The notes beneath the pieces are model-generated. The model was given only the letters and a program-made list of their open reading frames with translations. It was not told the origin of the DNA and ran no database searches. The position numbers and the translations under genes were made by a program. Positions 8,748 to 17,489 of a DNA stretch of 64,000 bases are shown piece after piece. Source of the DNA: WHSO01 sp963732875 (GTDB lineage Bacteria > Pseudomonadota > Alphaproteobacteria > SMXQ01); assembly GCA_963732875.1 (NCBI GenBank), contig CAVTBD010000002.1, positions 558,001 through 622,000 of the forward strand, in the 5' to 3' direction. How positions within the stretch are numbered: the first letter of the stretch is position 1; the number at the start of each line of letters is the position of its first letter.

Positions 8748-9109
8748 CGGTTTTCCCTGGATGACACGGAAATATTGCCGCACTCGGCCACGCGCGTTTC
8801 GGGATCGAAGCCGCACAGTTCCGGCTGGCCGCGGCAGCAATCGCGGGTCATGAAGTCGATCAGTGCGCGGATGCCGGTCTCCTCGACCGCGTAATAGATG
8901 CTGCGTTGCACCCGCCACGACCGGACCAGCCCGGCGCGTTCCATCACCGCGAGATGACTCGACAGCGTCGAGGCTGGAACGGCAAGGGCACGCGCGATCT
9001 CGCCGGCTGAAAGGCCGGGCTTGCCGGCCTCCACGAGCAGGCGGAAGACACGCAAGCGGGTATCCTGGGACAGGGCCTGAAAGGCTGTGGTGGCGTCTTC
9101 TATTTTCAT
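8744..9109 (-). CDS. arsR: ArsR/SmtB-family arsenic-responsive repressor
   Basis: A 121-residue winged-helix repressor. The helix-turn-helix lies at about AGEIARALAVPASTLSSHLAVMERAGLV. The usual ELCVCDL cysteine pair in the DNA-binding helix is absent. Instead, cysteines sit near the C-terminus in TRDCCRGQPELCGF, like the As(III) site of Acidithiobacillus ferrooxidans ArsR. When arsenite binds these cysteines the repressor should leave its operator and allow arsC and the aquaporin to be expressed. I chose the ATG at 9109 (MKIEDATTAF) because it begins at the conserved domain. No Shine-Dalgarno precedes it, and a TATAAT lies only about 10 bp upstream, so the message may be leaderless. Confidence 0.88.
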   Translation of the reverse strand: MKIEDATTAFQALSQDTRLRVFRLLVEAGKPGLSAGEIARALAVPASTLSSHLAVMERAGLVRSWRVQRSIYYAVEETGIRALIDFMTRDCCRGQPELCGFDPETRVAECGNISVSSRENR

Positions 9110-9129
9110 ATTTCGAGAATTATAGAAAT
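9110..9129 (-). promoter_or_regulatory. candidate ArsR operator overlapping -10 element
   Basis: Immediately upstream of the arsR start lies an inverted repeat, ATTTC-N10-GAAAT. It contains TATAAT on the minus strand (about 9119-9124). The overlap of palindrome, -10 hexamer and start codon is what is expected for an autoregulated ArsR operator, though I infer binding only from position and symmetry. Confidence 0.5.
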
Positions 9130-9267
9130 AAATGACTTCGTCAAGATAACGTTTGGTTTCACCGCTGTCCCGTGGCGCCGAGATCATTTCTCCCATCCCA
9201 TCCCAAGCACTCTGCTTAACCGGGTTAGGTTGCAGCGTCGTGACAGAGGGGTGACAGACGGGACAAC

Positions 9268-9293
9268 AAAAAAGCGGGGGCCAACGCCCCCGC
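9268..9293 (-). terminator. rho-independent terminator of the UbiD-family gene
   Basis: On the minus strand an 8-bp perfect stem GCGGGGGC/GCCCCCGC with a 4-nt loop is followed directly by six T residues. It lies about 50 bp after the stop of the decarboxylase gene and is the clearest intrinsic terminator in the window. It should also insulate the ars operon downstream. Confidence 0.9.
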
Positions 9294-9340
9294 CCAAGGC
9301 CGGCAGACGGGTTGGCCCCGTCCGCCGCTCTGCGTCGTGA

Positions 9341-10816
9341 TTACTTCTCGAACATCCAGCCGAACGTCTCCCACGCCTTCCTGGTGGTCTCCGGCAACGG
9401 CTGATTGACGATGGGATACTGGTCCTTCCAGTGGAACGGACGGCACGCGTCGATGATCGCGCGCGAGTTGGTGAAGTTGCCCTTCTCCTTCTCCCACGGC
9501 GAGATGCACGGGTCGAGCGGCGTCGACCATGCGTTCTCGATGAAGTCGATCGACTTCACCGGGTCCGAGCGCGAGCACACCGCCCACATCAGGTCCTCGA
9601 GGTTGGCGACGTCGATGTCGTCGTCCACCACGATCACGTACTTGCCGGCATAGGCCACCGAGCGGCACATGGCGGCCATGTGGCCGACCTGGCGGGCGTG
9701 GCCGGGATAGCGCTGCTTGATCGAGACCGCGGTCAGCTGGCGCGAGCCGCCGGCCTCGTGGCACCAGGTCGCGACCACGTCGGGCACGCCCGACTTGGCG
9801 AGCTCGTCCTTCAGGAGCGCCGAGCGCATGACGGCGCGGTAGCGGGCCTGCTCCTCGGGCGGGCGCTGCGGCGGGCAGCCGAGGATGATCGGATCATTGC
9901 GGTGATAGATCGCCTTGATGGTCAGCACCGGCTCGGCGCGCATCTTGGAGCCGTAATAGCCGGTCCACTCGCCGAACGGGCCTTCCGGCGCCTTGTCGCC
10001 GGGGTTGACGAAGCCCTCGATCACCATCTCGGCGTTGGCCGGGAACGGCAGGCCGGTGTGCTTGCCCTTGACCACCTTCATGGGGCGGCCGCGGTAGGCG
10101 CCGGCAACCTCGAATTCGCACACGCCGTAGGGAATCTCGGTGCAGCCCATCAGGAAGGTGAGCGGGTCACCGCCCACCACGATGCATACCGGCATGGGCT
10201 TGCCCTGGGCCTCGTACTTGTCGCGGTGGATGCGCCCATGCTTGCCGGGCGAGATGTAGAACGCGACGTGGTTCTTGTCCTGGATCATCACGCGGTAGGT
10301 GCCGACGTTGACCCAGTTCTCGTCGGGATCGACGGTGACGTTGAACGAACCGGTGCCGATGTAGCGCCGCCCCTCGTCCTGGTCGTGCCACACCGGGGTC
10401 GGGAACTTGGTGACGTCGATGGCGTCGCCTTCCATGACGTTCTCGGTGACCGGACCCAATTCCACCACCTCGTAGGGCAGCGGCTTCTTGGCGATCTCGC
10501 GGAAGTGCTTGAGGAAGGCCTCGGACAGCTCGACCTTGCTGAGGTCGGTCGGGAAGCCGAGCGTCATGTTCTTGCGCTTGCCGGCGAAGAAGTTGGTCAG
10601 CACGCGGTTGCCCTTGGGCACGCCCGGAATCTCGTCGAACAGCGCCACCGGCGCGTTCTCGTCGTGCTGCAGGATCTCGGCGGCCCAGCCGATCTGCTCT
10701 TCCCAGTTGTAGCCGTTCGCGCGCTTGAGCTCGCCGAGCCGGTCGGCCTCCTCGATCCAGCCGCGCAGATCGTCGAAAGGAACGTTGACTTCGTTGTGCC
10801 TGCTGCCATCGGCCAT
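9341..10816 (-). CDS. UbiD-family prenylated-FMN decarboxylase
   Basis: A 491-residue UbiD/Fdc-family protein. The segment VNVGTYRVMIQDKNHVAFYI is the conserved Arg-containing strand, and KAPEGPFGEWTGYYG carries the Glu residues that, with the Arg, form the E-R-E catalytic site over prenylated FMN. Such enzymes reversibly (de)carboxylate aromatic or unsaturated acids. No ubiX prenyltransferase lies nearby. The family includes ubiquinone synthesis and phenolic/aromatic decarboxylases; the latter seems likelier, because the gene stands alone among catabolic genes and the N-terminus (FDDLRGWIEEADRLGELKR) is of the general UbiD type. It ends in a strong terminator. Confidence 0.9.
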   Translation of the reverse strand: MADGSRHNEVNVPFDDLRGWIEEADRLGELKRANGYNWEEQIGWAAEILQHDENAPVALFDEIPGVPKGNRVLTNFFAGKRKNMTLGFPTDLSKVELSEAFLKHFREIAKKPLPYEVVELGPVTENVMEGDAIDVTKFPTPVWHDQDEGRRYIGTGSFNVTVDPDENWVNVGTYRVMIQDKNHVAFYISPGKHGRIHRDKYEAQGKPMPVCIVVGGDPLTFLMGCTEIPYGVCEFEVAGAYRGRPMKVVKGKHTGLPFPANAEMVIEGFVNPGDKAPEGPFGEWTGYYGSKMRAEPVLTIKAIYHRNDPIILGCPPQRPPEEQARYRAVMRSALLKDELAKSGVPDVVATWCHEAGGSRQLTAVSIKQRYPGHARQVGHMAAMCRSVAYAGKYVIVVDDDIDVANLEDLMWAVCSRSDPVKSIDFIENAWSTPLDPCISPWEKEKGNFTNSRAIIDACRPFHWKDQYPIVNQPLPETTRKAWETFGWMFEK

Positions 10817-10903
10817 GGTGCTACTCTCTTATGCCTCGGTTCAATGTGCGGAGAAGCCGGGATTATAGCGGCGCCGCCACACGGCGCACGCCTTTTCCAA
10901 GCG

Positions 10904-12124
10904 TCACGGGACCAAATCCGTGGCGATCTCGAGCTTGCCCGTGAGCGTGCGGTGGACCGGACATTTATCAGCGATTTCAAGGAGTTTTTGGTGCTGCTCG
11001 GGGGTCAGCGGCCCGGCCACGGCAATCGCCCGCTCGATCCGCTGGCCGGCCTTCGGATCGTCGCGGTCGATCGGCCCGATACGCAGTGCCACCGTGACCC
11101 GCCCGATGTCCCATTCCTTGCGCTGCGCATACATGCGCAGCGTCATCGAGGTGCAGGTGCCGAGCGCCGCCAGCAGCAACCTGTGGGGATTGGGCCCGAG
11201 GTCGTTGCCGCCGACCTTCTCGGGCTCGTCGGCAGTCAGGACGTGCGTCCCCGCCCGCACGGTCTGGGTGAAGGCACCGGTGCCCGCTTCCGCCACCAGC
11301 ACCGAATAGCCCTCCGGGATCGGCGGCACCGAGGCTTCAGCCGCATCGTCCCCGGCGCTCGCGATGTAACGTCCGGCCCAGGCCGCCAGCACGTCGGCAA
11401 CGTAGGTCGAATCGGATTTGCGCGACAGCAGATGATCGGCGTCGTCGAGCGAGACGAAGCTCTTGGGATGCTTGGCCGCGGCGAAGATGGCGGAAGCGTT
11501 CTCGATGCCCACGACGGCGTCGCGCGGCGCATGAAAGATCAGGAGCGCGCGCCCGAGATGGGCGACCTTGTCGGCGAGATTGTGCTCGCGGATGTCATCG
11601 AGGAACTGGCGCGACAGCGTGAATGTCCGTCCCGCGATCTCGACCTCGGCCGAACCGTCGCGGTGAATGGCTTCGACGCCGTCCTTGAACAGGTGCGCGA
11701 CATGGGCCGGCGCCGCCGGCGCGCCGATGGTCGCGACCGCGCGCGCCGACGCAATCTCGCCCGCCGCGGCCAGCACCGCCGCGCCGCCAAGCGAATGGCC
11801 GACCAGCACCTGGGGCGCCTGCCCCCGCCCTTCCATGAACTTCGCCGCCGCGACCAGGTCCTGGACGTTGGAGGTGAAGTTGGTGTTGGCGAACTCGCCT
11901 TCCGACGCGCCGAGACCGGTAAAGTCGAAGCGCAGCACGGCGAAGCCACGCGCGGCCAGCGCCCCCGAAATACGCGAGGCGGCGCGCGTGTCCTTGGAGC
12001 AGGTGAAGCAATGGGCGAACAGCGCCACCGCCTTCGCCCCGCCTTCCGGCGTGTCGAGCCGCGCGGCGAGCAGGCTCGAGCCGTCGTGGCCGGTGAATTC
12101 GACTTTCTCGGTGGTAACCGCCAT
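10904..12124 (-). CDS. alpha/beta hydrolase-OsmC fusion protein
   Basis: A 406-residue two-domain protein. Residues ~1-255 form an alpha/beta hydrolase: VALFAHCFTCSKD near the oxyanion region, the nucleophile elbow GHSLGG, and a late Asp/His (LDDADHLL). Residues ~270-406 are an OsmC/Ohr-type domain, with one cysteine in LGTCTSMTLRMYA and the second in ADKCPVHRTL, the pair used for thiol-based peroxide reduction. The same fusion occurs in many proteobacteria, but its substrate is not known to me. The ATG at 12124 has a GGAAGGAG site. It may hydrolyse lipid or acyl peroxides and then reduce them, but that is inference. Confidence 0.88.
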   Translation of the reverse strand: MAVTTEKVEFTGHDGSSLLAARLDTPEGGAKAVALFAHCFTCSKDTRAASRISGALAARGFAVLRFDFTGLGASEGEFANTNFTSNVQDLVAAAKFMEGRGQAPQVLVGHSLGGAAVLAAAGEIASARAVATIGAPAAPAHVAHLFKDGVEAIHRDGSAEVEIAGRTFTLSRQFLDDIREHNLADKVAHLGRALLIFHAPRDAVVGIENASAIFAAAKHPKSFVSLDDADHLLSRKSDSTYVADVLAAWAGRYIASAGDDAAEASVPPIPEGYSVLVAEAGTGAFTQTVRAGTHVLTADEPEKVGGNDLGPNPHRLLLAALGTCTSMTLRMYAQRKEWDIGRVTVALRIGPIDRDDPKAGQRIERAIAVAGPLTPEQHQKLLEIADKCPVHRTLTGKLEIATDLVP

Positions 12125-12335
12125 GGGATTCGCTCCTTCCGGACGCGGACGATTTCCCTTCACATCCGCTTTGCCCGCCGCCTATAAGGAGGCGGTTCCT
12201 GAAGGAAATACCATTCAAAAATGCGCGAGTCGCGCGGCACGGAGCGGTCTACGTCCGGCTGCCGGCCGGCGGGTCGCGCAGCACGGGACGGGAAATGCCG
12301 AAGTCGATGACCCGCCTCTCCGGGGGGCGCCTGCC

Positions 12336-13598
12336 ATGAGCGGAAAGCTGTCGTTCTCGGACACGCTCGCGGTGCTGTCCAACCGCCAGTACCTGCTCTA
12401 CACCATCGGCAACTTCCTGTCGTCGACCGGCGACTGGGCGCAACGCCTCGCGGTCGGCTGGCTCGCGTGGAAGCTCACCGATTCGCCCGCCTGGCTCGGC
12501 ATCATCCTGTTCTGCGACACCGCGCCGACGCTGCTGGTCGCACCCATCGGCGGCGTGGTGGTCGACCGCATCGACCGGCTCAAACTCACCCGCCTCACCA
12601 TCGCGCTCAGTTCGCTCCAGCCGCTGTTTCTCGCGGTGATGTATTTCGCGGGGCTGCTCAACGTGTGGTGGCTGCTCGCGGCGACCATCTATCTCGGCAT
12701 CGTCAACGCCTTCGGCCAGACCGCCCGGCTCGCCATCATCGCGCTGCTGGTACCCGAACGCGACATCGCCCGCGCCGCGCCGATCAGCTCGATCTGCTTC
12801 AACATGGCGCGGTTTGCCGGCCCCACCCTGTTCGGCGTGATCACCACGCTCACCTCGCCGGGCTGGGCGATGGTCTTCAATCTCCTGAGCTACCTCGTGT
12901 TCCAGTGGATCCTGTTCCACGTGAAGGCGCGCCACGAGGGCCTGGCCAGGCGCAAGAGCGGCGGCTTCGCGAGCGATGTCTGGGAAGGCATCCGCTACGC
13001 CTTCACCCACCCCGGCGTCGGGCCGCTGCTGATCGTCCTCGTGGCGAGCTCGTTCGGCACCCGCGCCTTCGTGGACCTGCTGCCGGGCTTCGCCAACGGG
13101 GTGTTCGGACGCGGCCCCGAAGGGCTGTCCATGATGACCGGCGCGACTGCGCTCGGTGCGCTGACCGGTGCGATCTACCTGTCGCTGCGCACCTCCATCG
13201 TCGGGCTCGCCACCGTCGCCATGCATGCCTCGGCCTGGGTCGGCATGATGCTGATTGTGTTCACCACCATGCATGTGTTCTGGCTCGCCGTCATAGTGCT
13301 CTATTTCGTCGGCGTGGGCCTCTCGACCTCGGCAGTGGGCGTCCTGTCGCTGGTGCAGACCTGCGTCAGGGGCGAGATGCGCGGCCGCGTGCTGTCGATC
13401 TATGGCATCATCTTCCGCGGCGGGCCGGCGCTGGGCGGGCTCGCCATGGGGTGGGTCGCGGAATGGACTGGCCTCCGGCTGCCGCTCGCGGGCGGCGCTG
13501 TGATCTGCATACTGGGCTGGCTGTGGGTGCTGCGCCGCCTCAAGGAGGTGCGCCGCAACATCGAGCAGGTGCCGGCCGAAAGCGGGAGTACGCCATGA
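12336..13598 (+). CDS. MFS transporter, MFS_3/EntS-like
   Basis: A 420-residue permease with about 12 hydrophobic helices. The N-terminal LLYTIGNFLSSTGDWAQRLAVG and GGVVVDRIDRLKLTRLT form the helix 2-3 loop typical of the MFS_3 group (EntS/TetV-like exporters), and the second half repeats this pattern (VRGEMRGRVLSIYGIIFRGG). It is probably an inner-membrane exporter of a small molecule or drug; the substrate is unknown. The stop overlaps the ATG of the Nudix gene (ATGA), so the two are translationally coupled. Confidence 0.85.
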   Translation: MSGKLSFSDTLAVLSNRQYLLYTIGNFLSSTGDWAQRLAVGWLAWKLTDSPAWLGIILFCDTAPTLLVAPIGGVVVDRIDRLKLTRLTIALSSLQPLFLAVMYFAGLLNVWWLLAATIYLGIVNAFGQTARLAIIALLVPERDIARAAPISSICFNMARFAGPTLFGVITTLTSPGWAMVFNLLSYLVFQWILFHVKARHEGLARRKSGGFASDVWEGIRYAFTHPGVGPLLIVLVASSFGTRAFVDLLPGFANGVFGRGPEGLSMMTGATALGALTGAIYLSLRTSIVGLATVAMHASAWVGMMLIVFTTMHVFWLAVIVLYFVGVGLSTSAVGVLSLVQTCVRGEMRGRVLSIYGIIFRGGPALGGLAMGWVAEWTGLRLPLAGGAVICILGWLWVLRRLKEVRRNIEQVPAESGSTP

Positions 13599-14224
13599 GC
13601 GGGGACCGGCACGACACCGCCAGGGACGTGGACGTGGTCGAGAAGAAGACCCTGTTCCAGGGCTATTTCCGCGTCGATGCCTACCGCCTGCGCCACCAAC
13701 TCCATGCCGGCGGCATGAGCGGCGAAATGCGGCGTGAGGTGTTCGAGCGCGGTCACGCCGTCGCCGTGTTGCCCTACGACCCGGCCCTGCGCGCCATCGT
13801 GATGCTCGAGCAGTTCCGCGTCGGCGCCTATGCCGCGGGCCGCCCGCCCTGGCTCACCGAGATCGTCGCCGGCATCATCGGCGCGGGCGAGACCCCGGAA
13901 CAGGTCGCACGGCGCGAGCTCGCCGAGGAAGCCGGCCTCACCGCCCAAAACCTCAAGCCCATGCTGACCTGCCTCACCACCCCCGGCGGCAGCTCGGAAA
14001 CCGTGGAGATGTTCGCCGCTCGGGTCGACGCCTCTCGGGCCGGCGGCATTCACGGCCTCGACCACGAACATGAGGACATCCGCGTGTTCGTCCTGCCCGT
14101 CATCGACGCATTCCGGAACCTGCGCGAGGGTCGCTACGATAACGCCCAGGCCCTGATCGCGCTCCAGTGGCTGGCGCTCAACGAGAACGACCTGCGCGCC
14201 GCCTGGGGATTCGATCCGGTTTAA
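13595..14224 (+). CDS. Nudix hydrolase, ADP-ribose pyrophosphatase type
   Basis: A 209-residue protein with an intact Nudix box at about residues 93-115 (G-x5-E-x7-REL-x-EE-x-G-L). The N-terminal KTLFQGYFRVDAYRLRHQ and the central VMLEQFRVGAY match the ADP-ribose/GDP-mannose pyrophosphatase group (NudF/NudK-like). It would hydrolyse a nucleotide sugar such as ADP-ribose to AMP and ribose 5-phosphate, a housekeeping role in the cytoplasm. Its start overlaps the stop of the MFS gene by 4 bp. The box has no missing acidic residues, so activity is expected. Confidence 0.88.
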   Translation: MSGDRHDTARDVDVVEKKTLFQGYFRVDAYRLRHQLHAGGMSGEMRREVFERGHAVAVLPYDPALRAIVMLEQFRVGAYAAGRPPWLTEIVAGIIGAGETPEQVARRELAEEAGLTAQNLKPMLTCLTTPGGSSETVEMFAARVDASRAGGIHGLDHEHEDIRVFVLPVIDAFRNLREGRYDNAQALIALQWLALNENDLRAAWGFDPV

Positions 14225-14236
14225 CAGGCTTTTGCT

Positions 14237-14262
14237 GGAAAACCCCGATCCCGCGGTTTTCC
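14237..14262 (+). terminator. hairpin after the Nudix gene
   Basis: An 8-bp perfect stem (GGAAAACC/GGTTTTCC) lies 13 bp after the Nudix stop, but no T-tract follows it. It could be a weak terminator or a 3' stabilising hairpin. Confidence 0.4.
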
Positions 14263-14374
14263 CCGGCCTTGATCGCACCCCCGCGCCCCGTTAGCATCCG
14301 GGGCCTGACGGCGGGGCGCCCGGCGCCCGATAAAATCACACAATCCTCTGTAGAATAAGGACATCAGCCCTCCC

Positions 14375-15382
14375 ATGGATATCCGCGACGGCTTCATCGA
14401 CGCCATCGGCCGAACCCCCCTCATTCGCCTCCGCCAGGCGTCGGAACAGACCGGCTGCGACATCCTCGCCAAGGCCGAGTTCCTCAACCCGGGCGGGTCG
14501 GTCAAGGACCGCGCGGCGCTGTTCATCATCCGCGACGCGGAAAACCGGGGTAAGCTCGAGCCGGGCGGCGTGGTGGTGGAAGGCACCGCGGGCAACACCG
14601 GCATCGGCCTCGCGCTGGTCGGCAACGCGCGCGGCTACCGCTCGGTGATCGTGATCCCCGAGACCCAGTCCCAGGAAAAGAAGCAGATGCTGCGGCTGTG
14701 CGGCGCCGAACTGGTCGAGGTGCCCGCCGTGCCCTATGCCGACCCCAACAACTACGTGAAGGTCTCCGCCCGCCTCGCCCGCGAGCTCAACGACAAGGAG
14801 CCCCACGGCGCGGTCTGGGCCAACCAGTTCGATAACGTCGCCAACCGCCAGGCCCATATCGAAACCACCGGCCCCGAGATCTGGGAGCAGACCGGCGGCA
14901 AGGTGGATGGCTTCATCTGCGCCGTCGGCACCGGTGGCACGCTGGCCGGCGTCGGCATCGCGCTCAAGGAGCGCAACCCTGACGTGGTGATCGCCTGCGC
15001 CGATCCCGGCGGCGCCGCCATGTACAACTGGATCAAGTCGGGGGAATTGAAAGCCGAAGGCACCTCGATCACCGAGGGCATCGGCCAGGGCCGCGTCACC
15101 AAAAACCTCGAAGGCGCACCCATCGACGACGCGTTCCGGATTCCCGACGAGGAGGCCCTGCCGGTGATCTTCGATCTCGTGAAGCACGAGGGCCTGTGCA
15201 TGGGCGGCTCGACCGGCATCAACGTCGCCGGCGCGATCCGGCTTGCCGAGCAGATGGGGCCGGGCCACACCATCGTCACGGTGCTCGCCGACTACGGCCA
15301 GCGCTACCAGTCCAAGCTGTTCAATCCGGTATTCCTGCGGGAGCGAAACCTGCCGGTACCGGAATGGATGGAACGCAAGTAA
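14375..15382 (+). CDS. cysK: cysteine synthase A family protein
   Basis: A 335-residue fold-type II PLP enzyme. GGSVKDRAA places the PLP lysine at residue 44, VVEGTAGNTGIGLA is the substrate-binding asparagine loop and AVGTGGTLAG binds the PLP phosphate. It makes cysteine from O-acetylserine and sulfide in the cytoplasm. It is somewhat longer than the standard ~310 residues, with extra residues in EIWEQTGGKVDGF and a C-terminal FLRERNLPVPEWMERK, as in the CysK2-like variants. sseA and metC follow on the same strand, giving a sulfur amino-acid cluster. Confidence 0.9.
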   Translation: MDIRDGFIDAIGRTPLIRLRQASEQTGCDILAKAEFLNPGGSVKDRAALFIIRDAENRGKLEPGGVVVEGTAGNTGIGLALVGNARGYRSVIVIPETQSQEKKQMLRLCGAELVEVPAVPYADPNNYVKVSARLARELNDKEPHGAVWANQFDNVANRQAHIETTGPEIWEQTGGKVDGFICAVGTGGTLAGVGIALKERNPDVVIACADPGGAAMYNWIKSGELKAEGTSITEGIGQGRVTKNLEGAPIDDAFRIPDEEALPVIFDLVKHEGLCMGGSTGINVAGAIRLAEQMGPGHTIVTVLADYGQRYQSKLFNPVFLRERNLPVPEWMERK

Positions 15383-15392
15383 ATCATATTGT

Positions 15393-15398
15393 TATAAT
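15393..15398 (+). promoter_or_regulatory. possible -10 element before sseA
   Basis: A perfect TATAAT lies 9 bp before the sseA ATG, in the 25-bp gap after cysK, and no Shine-Dalgarno is visible. No convincing -35 is seen, so this is only a candidate internal promoter, possibly giving a near-leaderless sseA message. Confidence 0.3.
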
Positions 15399-15407
15399 GA
15401 GTTTCTC

Positions 15408-16271
15408 ATGAACTACACGAATCCGACATCCCTGGTCGACGCGGCATGGCTCGAGCCCCGGCTCGCCATGACCAACGTCAAGGTGCTGGATGCCTCGTGG
15501 TACATGCCCGACACCGGGCGCAACGCCCGGGCCGAGTGGCGCGCCGAGCGGATTCCGGGCTCCCAGTTCCTCGACATCGAACTGGTCTCCAACCCGGCCT
15601 CGCCCTACCCGCATACCATCGTCGACCCCGCCGTGTTCTCCGACGAGGTCACGGCGCTCGGGATCGAGCACAACGACCACGTGGTGATCTACGATGGGCT
15701 CGGGCTCTATTCCGCGCCGCGGGTGTGGTGGATGTTCCGCATCTACGGCTACGACAAGGTGTCGGTGCTCAACGGCGGCTTCCCCAAATGGAAGGCCGAG
15801 GGCCGCCCGATCGAGACGGATGCGCCGGAGATGCCGGTGCCCTCGCTGCCGTTCGAGGTCGGCTTCCGGCCCAAGATGATGCGCATCCTGCCGCAGATGA
15901 CGGACAACCTCGAAAGCGGCAAGGAATACGTGCTCGACGCACGCAGCCCGGGCCGGTTCCAGGGCGCCGAGGCGGAGCCGCGCAAGGGCGTGCGGCCGGG
16001 CCATATCCCGGGCAGCCACAACCTCCATTATGCCGCCCTCACCGACCCCGACACCGGGCTGGTCAAGGATGCCGACGCGCTGGCGGCGCTGTTCGCCGAG
16101 GCCGGCGTCACCGACGCCAAGGGCGTGGTGTGCACCTGCGGCTCGGGCGTCACCGCCTGTGCACTGGCCTTCGGGCTGCACCTGCTCGGCCGCGACGATG
16201 TCGCGGTCTACGACGGCTCGTGGTCGGAATGGGGCGCCCAATCGGACACCCCGGTGGAGACCGGCGCCTGA
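15408..16271 (+). CDS. sseA: 3-mercaptopyruvate sulfurtransferase
   Basis: A 287-residue tandem rhodanese. The N-terminal domain (residues ~8-135) is inactive and the C-terminal one carries the active-site loop CGSGVTAC with the nucleophile Cys244; CGSGV(T/S) is the mercaptopyruvate sulfurtransferase form rather than the CRxGx[R/T] of thiosulfate sulfurtransferases. It moves sulfur from 3-mercaptopyruvate to thiol acceptors. The position after cysK and directly before metC fits cysteine and sulfur turnover. I chose the ATG at 15408 because the upstream in-frame start would lie inside cysK. Confidence 0.92.
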   Translation: MNYTNPTSLVDAAWLEPRLAMTNVKVLDASWYMPDTGRNARAEWRAERIPGSQFLDIELVSNPASPYPHTIVDPAVFSDEVTALGIEHNDHVVIYDGLGLYSAPRVWWMFRIYGYDKVSVLNGGFPKWKAEGRPIETDAPEMPVPSLPFEVGFRPKMMRILPQMTDNLESGKEYVLDARSPGRFQGAEAEPRKGVRPGHIPGSHNLHYAALTDPDTGLVKDADALAALFAEAGVTDAKGVVCTCGSGVTACALAFGLHLLGRDDVAVYDGSWSEWGAQSDTPVETGA

Positions 16272-17489
16272 ATGGCCGCCCGGGGGCCGGGAAAGCCCGA
16301 GGGGGGCAAGGGCAAGCGCCGCCGCGCCAAGGCCACCGAGGTGACCGAGGTGGGCCGCGATCCGTTCGCCAATTTCGGCATCGTCAATCCGCCGGTCTAT
16401 CACGCCTCGACCGTGCTGTTCCCGACGGTCGCGGAGATGGAGCGCATCGGCAAGGCGCCGTTCGATAACGTCTATTACGGACGCCACGGCACGCCCACCA
16501 CCTTCGCCTTCGAGCAAGCGGTCGCGGAACTGGAAGGCGGCCACCGCGCCATCGCCACCGGCTCCGGGCTCGCCGCCATCGGGGCCGCGCTCATGGCTTT
16601 CCTCAGGGCGGGCGACCACCTGTTGATGGTCAATTCCGCCTACAGCCCGACGCGCAAGCTGTGCGACACCCTGCTCAAGGGATTCGGGGTCGAGACCACC
16701 TACTACGACCCGCTGGTGGGCGCCGGCATCAAGAACCTGATCCGACCCAACACCCGCGCCGTGTTCTGCGAAAGCCCTGGCTCGCTCACGTTCGAGATCC
16801 AGGATGTTCCCGCCATCGCCGAGGCCGCCCACGCGGCGGGCGCCGTGGCGCTGCTCGACAACAGCTGGGCGACGCCGCTCTACTTCCAGCCGTTCAGCCA
16901 CGGCGTCGACGTCGCCATCGAGGCCGGCACCAAGTATCTGGTGGGCCATTCCGACGCCATGATCGGCGCCATCGTCACCAGTGAAGCCCATTACCGGCGC
17001 GTCAAGACCACCGCGGCGATCCTCGGCGCGGCACCGGGGCCGGACGACTGCTACCTCGCGCTGCGCGGCATCCGCACCCTCGCCGTGCGCCTCGCCCGCC
17101 ATCGGGAGACCGCGCTCAGGCTCGCCGAATGGCTGAAGTCGCGCGCGGAAGTGGCGCGCGTGCTGCATCCCGCGTTCCCCGGCTGCCCGGGCCATGAGGT
17201 GTGGCGGCGCGATTTCACCGGTGCGTCCGGCCTGTTCTCGATTGTGCTGGCGAAGCGGCACGATGAAGCCGCGCTCGCGCGCATGCTGGACGGCATGGAA
17301 CTGTTCAAGATGGGCTATTCCTGGGGCGGCTACGAAAGCCTGATCCTGCCCGCCGACCCGGCACCGTTCCGCACCGCCGCGCCGTGGCAGGCGCCGGGAC
17401 CGCTGATCCGTCTCCACGCGGGGCTCGAGGACGCGGACGACCTGATCGCCGATCTCGAAGCCAGCTTCACGCGCCTCGCGCGCGCCTGA
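16272..17489 (+). CDS. metC: cystathionine beta-lyase
   Basis: A 405-residue Cys/Met-metabolism PLP enzyme. ATGSGLAAIGAAL binds PLP phosphate, LLDNSWATPLYFQP carries the PLP-ring Asp, and IEAGTKYLVGHSD places the PLP lysine at residue 221. GHSDAMIG after the lysine is typical of MetC rather than of gamma-synthases. It splits cystathionine to homocysteine, pyruvate and ammonia. The first ~25 residues are a basic leader (PEGGKGKRRRAK) beyond the usual N-terminus. It begins at the base after the sseA stop, so the two are co-translated. Its 3' end overlaps znuB by 23 bp, tail to tail. Confidence 0.9.
   Translation: MAARGPGKPEGGKGKRRRAKATEVTEVGRDPFANFGIVNPPVYHASTVLFPTVAEMERIGKAPFDNVYYGRHGTPTTFAFEQAVAELEGGHRAIATGSGLAAIGAALMAFLRAGDHLLMVNSAYSPTRKLCDTLLKGFGVETTYYDPLVGAGIKNLIRPNTRAVFCESPGSLTFEIQDVPAIAEAAHAAGAVALLDNSWATPLYFQPFSHGVDVAIEAGTKYLVGHSDAMIGAIVTSEAHYRRVKTTAAILGAAPGPDDCYLALRGIRTLAVRLARHRETALRLAEWLKSRAEVARVLHPAFPGCPGHEVWRRDFTGASGLFSIVLAKRHDEAALARMLDGMELFKMGYSWGGYESLILPADPAPFRTAAPWQAPGPLIRLHAGLEDADDLIADLEASFTRLARA

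Noticed and set aside
9431..12187. A 918-codon open frame antisense to the UbiD and hydrolase-OsmC genes
   Set aside because: High GC makes stop codons rare; the frame is Arg/His/Gly-rich and has no recognisable motif, while the opposite strand holds two well-conserved genes.
12183..12310. A short plus-strand open frame of about 29 codons after a perfect TAAGGAGG
   Set aside because: The spacing to its ATG is too long, the peptide is Arg/Gly-rich noise and no homologous family is suggested.
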